From Haberlea rhodopensis (taxonomy: Eukaryota; Streptophyta; Magnoliopsida; Lamiales; Gesneriaceae), in the NCBI GenBank assembly GCA_907163345.1, contig CAJQUN010000427.1:248001-312000 (forward strand): DNA of 64,000 nt, read 5' to 3'. Shown piece by piece: positions 1 through 11,862 of the stretch. Below the pieces are notes generated by a model that saw nothing but the letters and a program-made list of their open reading frames with translations, was not told the DNA's origin and did no database searches. Made by a program: the position numbers and the translations under genes. Every line of letters begins with the position of its first letter. The stretch's first letter is position 1.

Positions 1-1645
1 CAAAAACGAGCTCCGGATATGGGCGTATCATATACTTACTCTGCCGTGCATATCATCGTTTCAACATTCCACTTATCACACTGAATTTTTATTATAAGTA
101 CCACTGTACTTTATAACTGACAGTCTGCTCCCGTCCAGATCCGAACTGTCTGTATCTCACTGTACAGTAAGATGCATACATCTGTCATAAAACATAGTAC
201 ATGTACCAGTCACTGAGAGTGGCAATATCCAACGGTATGTCAATGTAAGAACACATTGTACCGCAACATACAGTCCATAGCTCTTAACAATATTTGTCCT
301 CTCAAGCGAGTTTTATACCTGATCTTCTTCAAGCAAGGTGAACAATCTACCAAACTGGACCAGACATTTTCACAAGACGGTGTCCCATAATACATTGTCA
401 CAGCAATGAATATGCATGAGATCTACACTGTGTAGATATATAAACAGCATTTTCTCCCATTCCTCGTACACTGATCAACAATATTCCAAGACAAGAATGA
501 CTGACATCCTTGACCATACACCACCATCGTACATAGTGCCATTAATATGTCAAGCCGACATACAGTCATAAATCTCCAAGTCCATAACAACTAATGGAAG
601 TAATAAGAGACCATGTACATCGGTTGCTAACTAAATCAAGCAACCCTCAATAATCAAACAACACAAAGACATTTCGACTCAAATGTCATTTCTAGTGTAG
701 TTAAAGACATTATATCGTGATTCCAACCTTCTACATTCACACTATCAACATGTTGCACCAAACATGTATTTGCCATCATAAGCCATGCACGATCCTCCGT
801 TGCCTCTTCACCACCATCAATTATCAAATGACATCAAGTTCTGGTCATTTCTCATTGATTCATCGATTTAAACACAATGATCGCTCTTACATAAAATTAG
901 CCACACAATTTGCATGATTAGATATCACATTACTTAGGGATGCCATTCTCTCCTCGAATGAGAATCAACCAATTCTATAAAATCCCTTTACATCAACAAC
1001 TCTCTCGAGACTACCATTCACGAGGATAACACAATCTCCTTCATGAAGTTCACCCATCCATATACAATGTCAGGTGATCAACAAGCATACAGATGCTAGT
1101 TCATACATCTTTATGACACATCAATATCACGAAGGTCACGAGTGTACTCTGTACACACTCGACATAGATAGTTCTAAGAATTCCCTCACGCCTGTGATCA
1201 AACTATCCATCACATGAGATTCATGCACATACGAATTTCAAACCACAAAACCTCACTGAATCTGTTAAAGATTCCAAACATGGATTTCAATGCTTCTTTT
1301 TCGTACAAGGAAACATCATGCATATACAGCTTCCAAACTCGAACCATTGTTCGAATAATCAAAACATGTTACTATCCAAATGTATCCTTGAACCATGATA
1401 TCCAAAATGACCTCATGATAGTGCATTCATGCCACTATCACTATAAAACCATTCGCACATTGTCTATGCAATGGATATGACTTCCACCAATGCTTTTGGA
1501 GTAACAAAATAAGACTTCACCATGGTCACAATGAATCAGTACAATGTCTCTGACATAAATGCCAAAATGATTACAGTCTAGTTCAAGGCAATGACTTCGC
1601 TATTACTTCGTTGTGACCATGTAATCAAGCTTATAGTGGCACCAT
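1..1645 (-). mobile_element. Gypsy-A interior, left part (decayed)
   Basis: No open frame or domain survives that I can name. By position it should be the downstream (pol) part of minus-strand Gypsy-A: it abuts the left edge of the inserted Ath-1, whose right edge abuts the gag side of Gypsy-A. The + strand is poor in G and rich in CA and TA dinucleotides, as expected for an old methylated element read on its complementary strand. The assignment is inference from layout; the left LTR lies outside the window. Confidence 0.45.
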
Positions 1646-3224
1646 TGTAGCGTTTATCGCGTACGCCCAAATTAACCCTCACAAGTTAATAACAGTAATG
1701 AATGTAGTAGTGTGAGTAGGGATCGATCCCACGAGGAAGGTTATATCTTTGTGTTAACTTATGCAAACAAAAATAAAAAGGGGTTTTTGAAATCAATTGA
1801 ATTAACTACTACTATGATGCAAAATTAAACTAGATGAATTAACTTATGAGAAAAGAATGATTCTTGTTTTCGGATAACTTTACAATTGGTGTTTACTATC
1901 TCGGTCATCGATATTCCCAAACGATTCAATTTTCATAAGAATATTCATCGTGGACGTTTAATCCAATAATCAAAGTCCTATCTCACCTTAAATTTAGTTA
2001 AGTAGCCCAAGCGTTCTAGTTTAACCCTTATCAAACAATCAATCAAAATACAAGCGATTAAGATTTAAATCGATGATAGCATGTGAACTAGTGAGATCAA
2101 TGAAGCTAAACAACATAATCCAATCGTCTATGTTTAATCTAGTCAATTGTTTTCCCTGAGAATTTAACAAACTCACAAGCTGAATTTAATTAAGCTTAGT
2201 TGCTTCGTAAATTAGAGGGATCAAACGATTCCGTATTTGATATCTAATTTAGCAATAAATTGTATGACAAAAGCTAGGTGATCAGTCCAACAATCATGCA
2301 TAACAATTATGACAATCAAATCAGAAAAAACAATTGATACTCAATGAAAATCAACAATCAAAACTTATCTCACAAGAATAGTAAACATCCAATGTATCGT
2401 TTTCCTAAACAGATAATCACAAAAGTATTTAGCTACTCATAACTAGATTAAAAACAATCAAAATTAATCTAGAAAGCATCAAACTAATAGGAAAAGAAAA
2501 AATTACTAAAGGGAATCACGATTCCGGAGTGTCGCTTCCGTCCTCGTTCTTCGAGCGTTCTTCACAAAAATTGAAAGAAAAATTATTCTAAAATCTAAAA
2601 ATTATTTCTAAAGTCTAAAATCTTCTCCAATGAGGCTGAAATTTCGAGTTATATAGGTTAGGAGGCTGAGAGGTAGGTTAGAATCCATGTAGGAAGGAAA
2701 GAAATCAAGAATCCAAGCTTTCCAAAACTCCGCTGGCGATCGATCAACCCTGTCCGGCGATCGATCGACGCTGTCTGGCGATCAATCGCCAGCCTTTATT
2801 TTTCAGGCAGATTGTCTCGGCGATCGATCGTGGATTTTGCCGATCGATCGCCGAGCCTTAACGTTTTCTGGCGAGTTTCGTATTTTGGCCATAATTTTCT
2901 CATACAAACTCCGAATTCAACGAATCAGCTGTCCACGTAAAGATAGCTGAAAGTTCTACAACTTTGATGTGAACCACATTTCCAAAACTTGGCTCGAATA
3001 TATATAAATTTGAGGAGAAAGGAGCAACATGTGTCTTGGATTCCGATTTTTTCCTCTATTCTTCAGCTTTACTTGTTCTTTCATCATTTTAGCTTGATTT
3101 CTTCACCTTTTACTACATTTACACAAATATACGATTAGGTAGCATATGTATCAATTTATCCATCAAAATATACCAAATCGTAGACAATTAAGCATATTAG
3201 ATGTGTCTATTTCTAGTCACATCA
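1646..3224 (-). repeat. Ath-1 LTR (left copy, 3' LTR of the minus-strand element)
   Basis: About 1.58 kb, matched by 7208-8763. On the minus strand it begins TGATGTGACTAG, next to a purine-rich tract at 3225-3240 that fits a polypurine tract, and ends around GCTAC. It holds CGATCGATCG-type palindromes starting at 2737, 2758, 2779, 2821 and 2841. Confidence 0.88.
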
Positions 3225-4572
3225 AATACCCCCATACTAATTTTACTCGACCTAGAGTAAATCAGACAAAACTATAATATTTTTGTTGGTTCAAGCATCA
3301 TAACAAACTAACTTATATCCACTTTAATACCTCAACAATTTTAAACATGCATAGTAATGAACGGCGACGAAACATTAACAATGGAACAAGTTCAATCCCT
3401 AAACATCTCATACTTAACAGAGTAGTGAACGTGCTTGTGTGGTCATAAACAAGTGTTGTGTACAAATTATAGATCCAAAAGATGTACATCCACAATAGTT
3501 CAAGTCATACACTAACACAAGTATAAGCTTACTTGCATACTCTTCTCCACTATCTTAGCCACTTTGCAAACATAAATCAAGTTGGTCTTTATTAGCTTGT
3601 AGTTTGGCCTAGGTATTGGCATATGAAAGAAAGGAAAAAGACATGTCAAACAAGAGAGTATGATGATATGCACACTAAAAGCTTCTGTTCTTGCTTGAAT
3701 TTTTCAACTTTTATTTCAACATTTTTCTTCTTTTGCCTTGGCTCCCCTTGGAGTCATATTTTTATCTATTTTCTCAATGCATCCCTTTTCTTTCATGCAT
3801 TTCATTCTTTTCATAATGAAGCTCACAAACATTTTAATCATTGAATACTTAAGTGCATATGAATGAAACACATCATACTCCCTTCAAAGGTATGGATAGA
3901 ATTCATATTTAGGCTCATTAGGGAAGGATGATAAGCTAGTCAAAGAATGTCGAATGGGGGTCTTTTGTATGCTTAGCATACAACCATTCTTTTGCATTAA
4001 AGCTCAAAAAGGGTATTAGTGATTGATTTTCTTTACATGGTAGGCTTGAAAGGCTCAAACGCATCAAAGATTGCCTATATCACTTTCATGTTTGCATGTG
4101 GTCTAGACATACGCCTCAAAGAGCATGTAGTTAAGTTCTAGCATGTATTAGAGACTTCTTAAGACTATAACAAAGTTCACACAATCTTCACTAAGCTATA
4201 CACACTTCACAAGTCATGACAATAATGTGCTCAAAATATTCAACTACTATGTTAAAGCAAAATTTGCATTAGACTTCAAAGTGTTCCAAGGTTAACTATT
4301 CACCTGTGTTCATTACTAACTATGAGCTCAAAATTTTCAAATTTTTTGATTTTTTTGTATTTTTAAAATAAGAAAAACAATAACACACCACTAATCCCTC
4401 CCCCATACTTAAATCTTACCTTGCTCCCAATGTAAGGCAGAAATACAAGAAAAGAGAAAAGTCTAACTACTAAAGCAATAAAAATAAAAGGGAGAAAGGA
4501 AACTAACTCCCCTTGGGTTGCCTCCCAAGCAGCGCATCTGTTTAACGTCGGTGGCCCGATTCCAGTCCTCTA
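3225..4572 (-). other. Ath-1 3' noncoding interior
   Basis: There is no gene here. The stretch separates the protease ORF from the 3' LTR, where complete Athila elements carry pol and an env-like ORF. Short stretches at its LTR end match the Ath-3 interior at 19628-19829. It contains the conserved hairpin listed at 4512-4529. Confidence 0.6.
4512..4529 (-). other. Conserved Athila-type hairpin
   Basis: On the minus strand this reads CTTGGGAGGCAACCCAAG, a perfect 6-bp stem with a 6-base loop, shortly downstream of the protease ORF. The same 18 bases occur in Ath-4 at 17865-17882 on the plus strand. Preservation in two diverged elements suggests a constrained RNA structure; its role is unknown to me. 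Confidence 0.7.
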
Positions 4573-5859
4573 TCAAGGTGGGTGATACGATGTCGCTCTA
4601 TCCTTCTTCTTCCACCTCAATATCTTCTTAAGTCCCTTGAACTTTGGTTTGTTTGCCTTTGAGTGGGCGTCCCCAGTCTTTGTTACTCCTCCTTCAGTTG
4701 TTGTTTGATGTGGTCTGTCCGGAGGGTATTTCTTTTCAATGGTATGACCCTGCAACTGAGAATATAGAGGGTTAACAGTATCATGAGTAGATAAAGTAGC
4801 AATAATATGAATATTATGCACGGGACTCGAATCCATACCTTCTTTGTCATCAAGGCCATCAGTAGCCTTTCCCATCTCCCACAATTCATCATTATCAAAA
4901 TCAGAATCATATTCATCATTTATATTAATAGCGTAACTAGAATGCTCATGAGTTTTAATGGGTTCATAGATATTGAATTTTGCACTTTCACCATTAAACT
5001 CCATTGTTAACATGCCGCTATTCACGTCGATCATAGATTTTGATGTTTTCAAGAATGGTCTCCCTAAAAGAATGGGGCTTGATGTATCACCATTTTCCAT
5101 GTCTAAGACATAGAAATCGGCGGGGAAAACCAAATTCTCTACATGCACAAGGGCATCATCTACTATCCCCTTAGGAATAATCGTGGACCTATCAGCTAAT
5201 TGAATCACAGTGTTATTTCTTTGCAATGGTCCAGGTTTCAGTTGAGTGTAGCTTGAGTAAGGCATGACATTAATGGATGCTCCTAAATCGAGCATTGCCT
5301 TCTCAATCCTAGTGGTTCCTATCACACAAGGGATAGAAAACATACCGGTGTCCTTGCATTTCGTGGGAATGCTTCGTTGGATGACCGCTGAAACATTCTC
5401 ACCTAGTTTGATCTTGGGGCACCCTTTGTGTTCCTTGTTCTTATCCTTTTTCCAAACTTCCTTCAAAATTCTCGCACATCGAGGTATCTTCATCATGGCA
5501 TCATGTAGTGGAGCGTTTGCCTCACATCGTCGGAAAGTCTCGTAGAGTTCCTTGATATCCTCATTTTTCCTATTCTCCTTAAAAGCAAGGGGGAATGGGG
5601 GTTCAATTTTATATTCAGAAAATTTAGGGAACTTACCCAGTGGTTTCTCCTCTCGTATGGGCTCTTCAACGTCCTTCTCCGTCTCCTTCATCTCTTCTTG
5701 CTTGGGAGGCGTCAGTACCACTTTCTTCTCATCTTCATCTTTGCTCATCTTCAAAGTGATGGCGCTCACATTTTCTCTCGGGTTCACAATTGGCTGTGAT
5801 GGTAGTCCATTTGACATGCTCGTTTTAAGTTTATTAAGCGAAGTCGCCAATTGTCCCAT
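4573..5859 (-). CDS. Ath-1 gag C-terminus and aspartic protease
   Basis: An open frame of 428 aa. Retropepsin cleaves retrotransposon polyproteins inside the particle. The active-site signature is MLDLGASINVMP at about residues 190-200, and the second conserved block is ILLGRPFLKTS at about 263-273. Upstream is an acidic, lysine-rich linker; downstream is an acidic tail with no reverse transcriptase. The frame overlaps the gag frame (5834-6787) by 26 bases in another reading frame. Athila gag-pol is normally one frame, so the break probably reflects decay by an indel rather than programmed frameshifting. The first methionine is not necessarily the translation start, because MGQLATSLN resembles the end of an Athila gag. 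Confidence 0.8.
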   Translation of the reverse strand: MGQLATSLNKLKTSMSNGLPSQPIVNPRENVSAITLKMSKDEDEKKVVLTPPKQEEMKETEKDVEEPIREEKPLGKFPKFSEYKIEPPFPLAFKENRKNEDIKELYETFRRCEANAPLHDAMMKIPRCARILKEVWKKDKNKEHKGCPKIKLGENVSAVIQRSIPTKCKDTGMFSIPCVIGTTRIEKAMLDLGASINVMPYSSYTQLKPGPLQRNNTVIQLADRSTIIPKGIVDDALVHVENLVFPADFYVLDMENGDTSSPILLGRPFLKTSKSMIDVNSGMLTMEFNGESAKFNIYEPIKTHEHSSYAININDEYDSDFDNDELWEMGKATDGLDDKEGMDSSPVHNIHIIATLSTHDTVNPLYSQLQGHTIEKKYPPDRPHQTTTEGGVTKTGDAHSKANKPKFKGLKKILRWKKKDRATSYHPP

Positions 5860-6787
5860 TTGCGTAGTCAGGCTCTGGATGCTTGCTCTTGTTTCCAGGT
5901 TGAAATTTCACAGATTCATTAGCAATTTCCTTAACAATATTTTCTAGATACTCACCAGGTGTTGGAGTCGGAACGGCTTGTTGTGGCCTTTGGAACGGTG
6001 GTCTATACGGTGGTGGTTGGTGTTGTATCTGTGGCTCTGCTTGATTCCCATATCTCAAATTTGGATGGTCTCGCCATCCTGGGTTGTATGTGCTAGAATA
6101 GGGATCATACTTCCTTTGTGGATGTCCCAAAAATCCGCCCGCTGTGTTTGCTTCCTCAATAGATGGTTCTTGAAGTGTGGGGCAAGCGTCAGTTGGATGA
6201 TTCGGTAGTGCACAAATCTCACATACCTTAGCACTTTGTCCAATTCCAATTGCAAGTTGTTTCATGATACCTGTTAAATCAATCAATTGTTGTTTGAGAC
6301 TAGACACATTTACCTCGCCTTGATTCCTAGGCTTATGGTCCGATCGAGCAGTCCCAAACTGCTGAGAGTTGGCTGCCATGTTTGCAATCAAGTGTCTTGC
6401 CTCCGTTGGCGTCTTATCCATAAATTCTCCCCCACTTGCAGTGTCCACCAAGTTCCTATCATATGGCAAAAGTCCCTCATAAAAATATTGAATAAGTAAG
6501 TGCTCACTTATCTGATGTTGATGGCAGCTTGCAAAAAGCTTTCTGAAGCGCTCCCAATATTCATGCAGTGATTCCTCGTGGTGTTGTCTAATGTTGTATA
6601 TGTCTTTGCGGATATTCGTCGCCCTTGATGGGGGAAAGTATTTCTCCAAGAAAGTTCTTTTCAGCTCGTTCCATGTAGTTATGGATCTAGAAGGTAAATG
6701 GAAGAGCCAATCCTTAGCTGCGTCCTTCAAAGAGAACGGAAAAGCTCGTACTTTGATTTGTTCCTCAGTTATGCCAGTTGGCTTCAT
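5834..6787 (-). pseudogene. Ath-1 gag, main capsid part
   Basis: The frame of 317 aa carries the retrotransposon gag core: AFPFSLKDAAKDWLFHLP, then EKYFPPS, then the helical block ending in QYFYEGLLPYDR. A zinc-knuckle-like CEICALPNHPTDAC stands at about residues 190-203. Gag forms the particle and binds the RNA. The part upstream of residue 1 is missing: the N-terminal piece (6871-7233) lies in another frame and the sequence between them is short, so an indel or a small deletion has broken the gene. The intact relative in Ath-2 (42248-43528) has the same order of blocks. Confidence 0.82.
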
Positions 6788-6870
6788 CGTAGTTCATACT
6801 ACATGGAATTCCATCAAATGCCTATGTGAATCCTCACCTGCGAGGCCATGAAAAGAAGGTAAAAGATGTA

Positions 6871-7233
6871 TTAGGCCAGATTTAATTCAAAATTTATATT
6901 AGTAGCAAGTGTAGGAAAGGTTATGCAGAGAGGTTGGTGATCCAAGGTAGGATTCGGTAATTGTCGTAGGCTTTGATTCTCCGCCATGATAGTCCTTTCC
7001 TTTTCTTCTTTTACTTGTCTTCGTTTTTTTCTCCTTAGTTGGTGTAAAGTCCTTTCTATCTCGGGATCGTATTGATGTTCGTCCTCTTCTGATGAAAAAT
7101 CGCATGCGTGCATGAACAAACAGGTAAAAAGCACGGGAAGAAGAATATCAATAAACAAATTAACACAAATCAATAAAATTGCCTTCCCCGGCAACGGCGC
7201 CAAAATTTGGTAGCGTTTATCTCGTACGCCCAA
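6871..7233 (-). pseudogene. Ath-1 gag, N-terminal fragment
   Basis: The piece YDPEIERTLHQLRR and the following acidic and basic stretch match the start of Ath-2 gag (FDPEIERTLLRRLRE). The fragment ends at NINFELNLA, where the intact relative continues into the capsid domain. The first third of the open frame lies upstream of that similarity and covers the PBS, so the natural start is probably the internal methionine of MHACDF. The fragment is out of frame with the main gag part. Confidence 0.7.
7185..7202 (-). other. Ath-1 primer-binding site (tRNA-Asp type)
   Basis: On the minus strand this is TGGCGCCGTTGCCGGGGA, complementary to the 3' end of plant tRNA-Asp including CCA. It lies a few bases inside the right LTR. 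Athila-lineage elements characteristically use this primer. Confidence 0.88.
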
Positions 7234-8763
7234 ATTAACCCTCTCAAGTTAATAACAGTAATGAATGTAGTAGCGTGAGTAGGGATCGATCCCACGAGGA
7301 AGGTTATATCTTTGTGTTAACTTATGCAAACGGAAATAAAAATGGGTTTTTGAAATCAATTGAATTAACTACTACTATGATGCAAAATTAAATTAGATGA
7401 ATTAACTTATGAGAAAAGAACGATTCTCGGTTTTCGGATAACTTTACAATTGGTGTTTACTATCTCTGTCATCGATCTTCACGAACGCTTCAATTTTCAT
7501 ATGAATATTCATCGTGGACGTTTAATCCAATAATCAAAGTCATATCTCACCTTAAGTTTAGTTAAGTAGCCCAAGCGTTATAGTTTAACCCTTAGCAAAC
7601 AATCAATCAAAATACAAGCGATTAAGATTTAAATCGATGATAGCATGTGAACTAGTGAGATCAATTAAGCTAAGCAACATAATCCAATCGTCTATGTTTA
7701 ATCTAGTCAATTGTTTTCCCTAAGAATTTAACAAACTCACAAGCTGAATTTAATTAATCTTTGTTGCTTCGTAAATTAGCGGGATCAAATGATTCCATAT
7801 TTGATATCTAATTTAGCAATAAATTGTATGAACAAAAGCTAGGTGATCATTCCAACAATCATGCATAACAATTATGACAATCAAATCATAAAAACAATTG
7901 ATACTCAATGAAAATCAACAATCAAAACTCATCTCACAAGAATCGTAAACATCCAATGTATCGTTTTCCTAAACCGAGAATCACAAAAGTATTTAGCTAC
8001 TCATAACTAGATTAAAAACAATCAAAATTATTCTAGAAAGCATCAAACTAATAGGAAAATAAAAAATTACTAAAAGGAATCACGATTTCGGAGTGTCACT
8101 TCGGTCCTCGTTCTTCGAGCGTTCTTCACAAAAATTGAAAGAAAAATTATTCTAAAATCTAAAATTTTTTCTAAAGTCTGAAATCTTCTCCAATAACGCT
8201 GAAATTTCGAGTTATAGAGGTTAGGAGGCTGAGGGGTAGGTTAGAATCCATGTAGGAAGGAAAGAAATCAAGAATCCAAGCTTTCCAAAACTCTGCTGGC
8301 GATCGATCAGCGCTGTCTGGAAATCGATCGCCAGCCTTTATTTTTCAGGCAGATTGTCTCGGCGATCGATCGCGGATTTTTGCCGATCGATCGCCGAGCC
8401 TTAACGTTTTCTGGTGAGTTTCGTATTTTGGCCATAACTTTCTCATACGAACTCCGAATTCGACCAGTTGTCCACGCGAAGATAACTGAAAGTTCTACAA
8501 CTTTTCTGTGAACCACATTTCCAAAACATGGCTCGAACATATCTAAATTTGAGGAGAAAGGAGCAACATGTGTCTTGGATTCTGATTTTTTACTCTTTTC
8601 TTCAACTTTACTTGTTCTTTCATCATTTGAGCTTGATTTCTTCACATTTTCCTACATTTACACAAATATACGATTATGTAGCATATGTATCAATTTATCC
8701 ATCAAAATATACCAAATCGTAGACAATTAAGCATACTAGATGTGCCTATTTCTAGTCACATCA
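7208..8763 (-). repeat. Ath-1 LTR (right copy, 5' LTR)
   Basis: The partner of 1646-3224. It ends on the + strand with CTAGTCACATCA, then Gypsy-A sequence resumes. Palindromic GATCGATC sites recur at about 8297-8395, in the same place as in the left copy. Confidence 0.88.
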
Positions 8764-10507
8764 CTCCACACCAGATATCATTCACAACTGAAATTCGACA
8801 ATATCGTGTTATCAGACCACATATGGTCCACAACTCAGGTTACAAGTCACCAGCACATCCCCAGTGTACAATCAACCCAATGGAGATCATACTCCTCATC
8901 CCAATACCTCATATTATTGACATTCTCAATCATACTAACGAATACTCATACCATTCGACGTCTGGTACTCGTCAAGTCCAACACACGTTGGTCGCACCAA
9001 CAAAACTGACTTGTTGAGAATACAATTTGGCAATGTATCAATACAGACAAACACTTGCGTGAGAAAGCTCTCACCTCAAGCGCAAAAGTGTGATAATGGC
9101 CATACCAAGTGTACAATAAGCTCTTATTGTCACATCATACAATTCATCATACTCTGTACCCACATTCCAGCAAATGGGTACAACAAACTCACTATCTTAC
9201 CATAATACGTTATCATCTAACGAATACACCTTGTCTGCATAAGGTATTAACATCACCACCAGCATGTGGTACAGTCATAGATAATATAACATCCACATAC
9301 TGTCACATTCTACTACTATGCATACTCTTCCTGACTTCCATCATGAAGTCATCATGATAATACAAACAATGAAAGATAAGAGAGCATCCCTTTCCCCATC
9401 TCACTTACAGATGCATACAATCAGGCATGCCAAAGTCTTCAACCATTACATCTCAATCATCACTCATGAGAATTAGTGGCATAGTCATTCGTATAACATG
9501 AGATTATCTATGTTCTTCCTGACATCGCTATACGCATGCATGTCCATACCAACCAACTCAATGCATAGACACATACAAAGTGTTACTCCGCACATAGATA
9601 TCACTACTACTATGCAGTCCACAGAACCAGATGCCATAATATACATCTCCCAAGCAAACGTACTCGACTTAGTACTCTCGTGTCAATCTAAGACACACAA
9701 TCGTACGTCATACAATAGTTAGTACATAGGAAACTGGCAGTACAAAATACCCATTGGAAGTCGTCTCCAAAATCTCATACGGTGTGCATCATCGCCAACA
9801 TATATCAGCTCCGCTCTCATCACCACATTCACAAACTGACATAGGGTTAAACACAATAACCCTAACATGCAACCAAGGCCTCAATCCCCTCATACAAACA
9901 TATCTCCACAAGAACAACAACTAGAAAACAACAGCAAATACATTTGTCATACCCTGTTTCACGATCCGAAACATCTTCTTTCATCTGTCTGACACAACAA
10001 AAACATCGTACACAAAACTCACTCACTTTCGATACACATTCCGGGTCATAACCTGTCACTGACTTCATCGTTCAGTCATGTCACTGTTCACCATATTAAC
10101 ATTTTAGACAGTCTCAATCACACTAACTTTGCCCAGGGAGCTGACACCACCATCTGGTCACCACGCTCCAACCACTCCTCAACTTGCTCCCCAGATTCAG
10201 TACCTTCATATCGGAAGACATATAGTTCAAGAACTGAATGACTGGCAAGTCCCCAGATAAGCATATCTATTTCCCCTGGCCTTTGGCCCACTAGGAATGG
10301 TAGTACAGAAACTGGGTAACAACAACATTTACACTCACATCCCCTCTAAAATTATTGAGAATTCATAACAAGTCGTACCACCATACTGCAATACAAGGGT
10401 TAACAACAATATATTGAAACACATAAAGCATATTAGCACAATAACATGATTTCAAGTGAATAGGCATCTCCCTAATTCACTTCTTCTACCCTTGTTCACC
10501 CCAGTTA
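8764..10507 (-). pseudogene. Gypsy-A gag region (decayed)
   Basis: Read on the minus strand, about 9800-10360 aligns by eye with the Gypsy-B gag (34967-35962). At about 10180-10240 the reading EGTESGEQVEEWLERG parallels EGTESGELAEEWLERV of Gypsy-B, and further along a stretch corresponding to RQRKEDEF remains as RQMKEDVS. Many stops and indels make it a dead gene. From 9800 down to 8764 I cannot align it further. Gag would form the retrotransposon particle. The leftward continuation is cut by Ath-1. Confidence 0.68.
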
Positions 10508-10525
10508 ACCACTGCTCTGATACCA
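10508..10525 (-). other. Gypsy-A primer-binding site (initiator tRNA-Met type)
   Basis: On the minus strand this reads TGGTATCAGAGCAGTGGT, identical to the Gypsy-B PBS at 34797. The first 12 bases complement the 3' end of initiator tRNA-Met. It fixes the orientation of Gypsy-A and the left edge of its LTR. Confidence 0.9.
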
Positions 10526-11099
10526 CTAATGTGGGACCTCGTCAGTCTTAATCTTCAATTATACATTTAATTAAGTAAATCACATATCTTGACTTATCAG
10601 GATTAAGAGACTATTACTACTGATCAAGATTTTTCAATATGTCTTTTGCTTACATAGTTCATATACACCACATCTTGTATATCATTTACACATCACAATT
10701 CATCTCGATCAGTTTAACTCCTAGGAGCAGAAGGTAGACTCACACTCTCGGCTTTCCCCCAGCTATGAGCCCCTACAGAACAACCACACAAAACATGAGT
10801 ATATAAATGATGTTCACAATCCAACATCAATGTAATGCATAAATATTGTATAAACAACTTCATGTAATTCATGCATTTGTGATACTCCTCTCTGGTTGTT
10901 CCTGTACATACCCCAAAACACAGTATACATCATGATACAATTGGCCACATATGTCATGGCATATCTCATTCAACATCTTGTTATAACGGGACCGATATGA
11001 TATGCCTCTCAGCTTAATATGTCAGTGGCTCAGCCTTGACGTCACATATTAGCAGCACATACCATATTACTGTCCTCACACGTTATAACAGCTATATTG

Positions 11100-11340
11100 T
11101 ATGCCCAACAATGGCATACTCCTCATGCATCAACTATATGCCTCAATAACATCAATATACAACATGCCCAACAATGGCATCAACTATATGCCTCAATAAC
11201 ATCAATATACAACATGCCCAACAATGGCATACTCCTTATGGCATCAACTATATTCCTCAACAACATCAATAGACAACATGTCCAACAATGGCATACTTCT
11301 TATGACATCAACTATATGCCTCAACAACATTGTGCCTCAC
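11100..11340. repeat. Tandem repeat in the Gypsy-A LTR
   Basis: About four copies of a unit of roughly 50-64 bp, beginning ATGCCCAACAATGGCAT at 11100, 11163, 11214 and (as ATGTCC) 11278. Copy length differs by an internal deletion. It sits in a part of the LTR comparable to the Gypsy-B tandem repeat at 34044-34250, but the units differ. Confidence 0.85.
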
Positions 11341-11862
11341 AACACCAATCACATATTCACAATAATCTCATTTCAATCACCAATAAATCATCATCACATA
11401 TAATGATCATAGATGGAATATCAATACTAGTACGTCAACACGTACCTGTCGCCCTGTACAAAAAGAAAAGCAGGAGTTAATATGTAACATCCTCTCTGAC
11501 CCGTCCCTTGTGATGGTGCTACATGAACATCAACAATTACAATGTTAAAATAGGCTTCACCATCAACTGGTCCACAAAATATCACATTTGTCAACAATCC
11601 AACCTAGTGATCGATCGGTATCTATAGCGATCGATCGCTTCAACTTTGTTACCCTATAGATCGATCATTGATGTAGCGATCGATCGCTATTTAAGTCAAA
11701 GTTTCACATAATGTTTTGGCCCTCTAGCGATCGATCAGTAATCCTTCAGTGATCGATCGTCAAAGCTCACGATCGATAGGTAACATATAGCGATCGATCG
11801 CTACGAGTTTCAACCGCCTAATTATTTCCCCTGTCTCGGTGATCGATCGGTATGCTCCTAGC

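Larger units (their letters stand above)
1646..8763 (-). mobile_element. Ath-1, pol-less Athila-like LTR retrotransposon
   Basis: Two direct LTR copies (1646-3224 and 7208-8763) flank an interior with a PBS complementary to the 3' end of plant tRNA-Asp, a broken gag and a retropepsin ORF, all on the minus strand. No reverse transcriptase, RNase H or integrase is present, so the copy is non-autonomous. The tRNA-Asp PBS, the Athila-type gag and the DLGAS protease site place it near the Athila lineage of Ty3/gypsy elements. The element lies inside Gypsy-A. The flanks cacca (left) and ctcca (right) may be a target duplication with one mutation, but the left LTR edge is uncertain by 1-2 bases. The LTRs differ by several percent by eye, so this insertion is older than Ath-2. 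Confidence 0.88.

Noticed and set aside
1..1645. Small + frames (717-917, 1214-1480) as genes
   Set aside because: The stretch is best explained as decayed minus-strand Gypsy-A interior; the frames have no recognisable content.
11097..11480. 127-aa frame over the tandem repeat
   Set aside because: It is the reading of a tandem repeat inside the Gypsy-A LTR.
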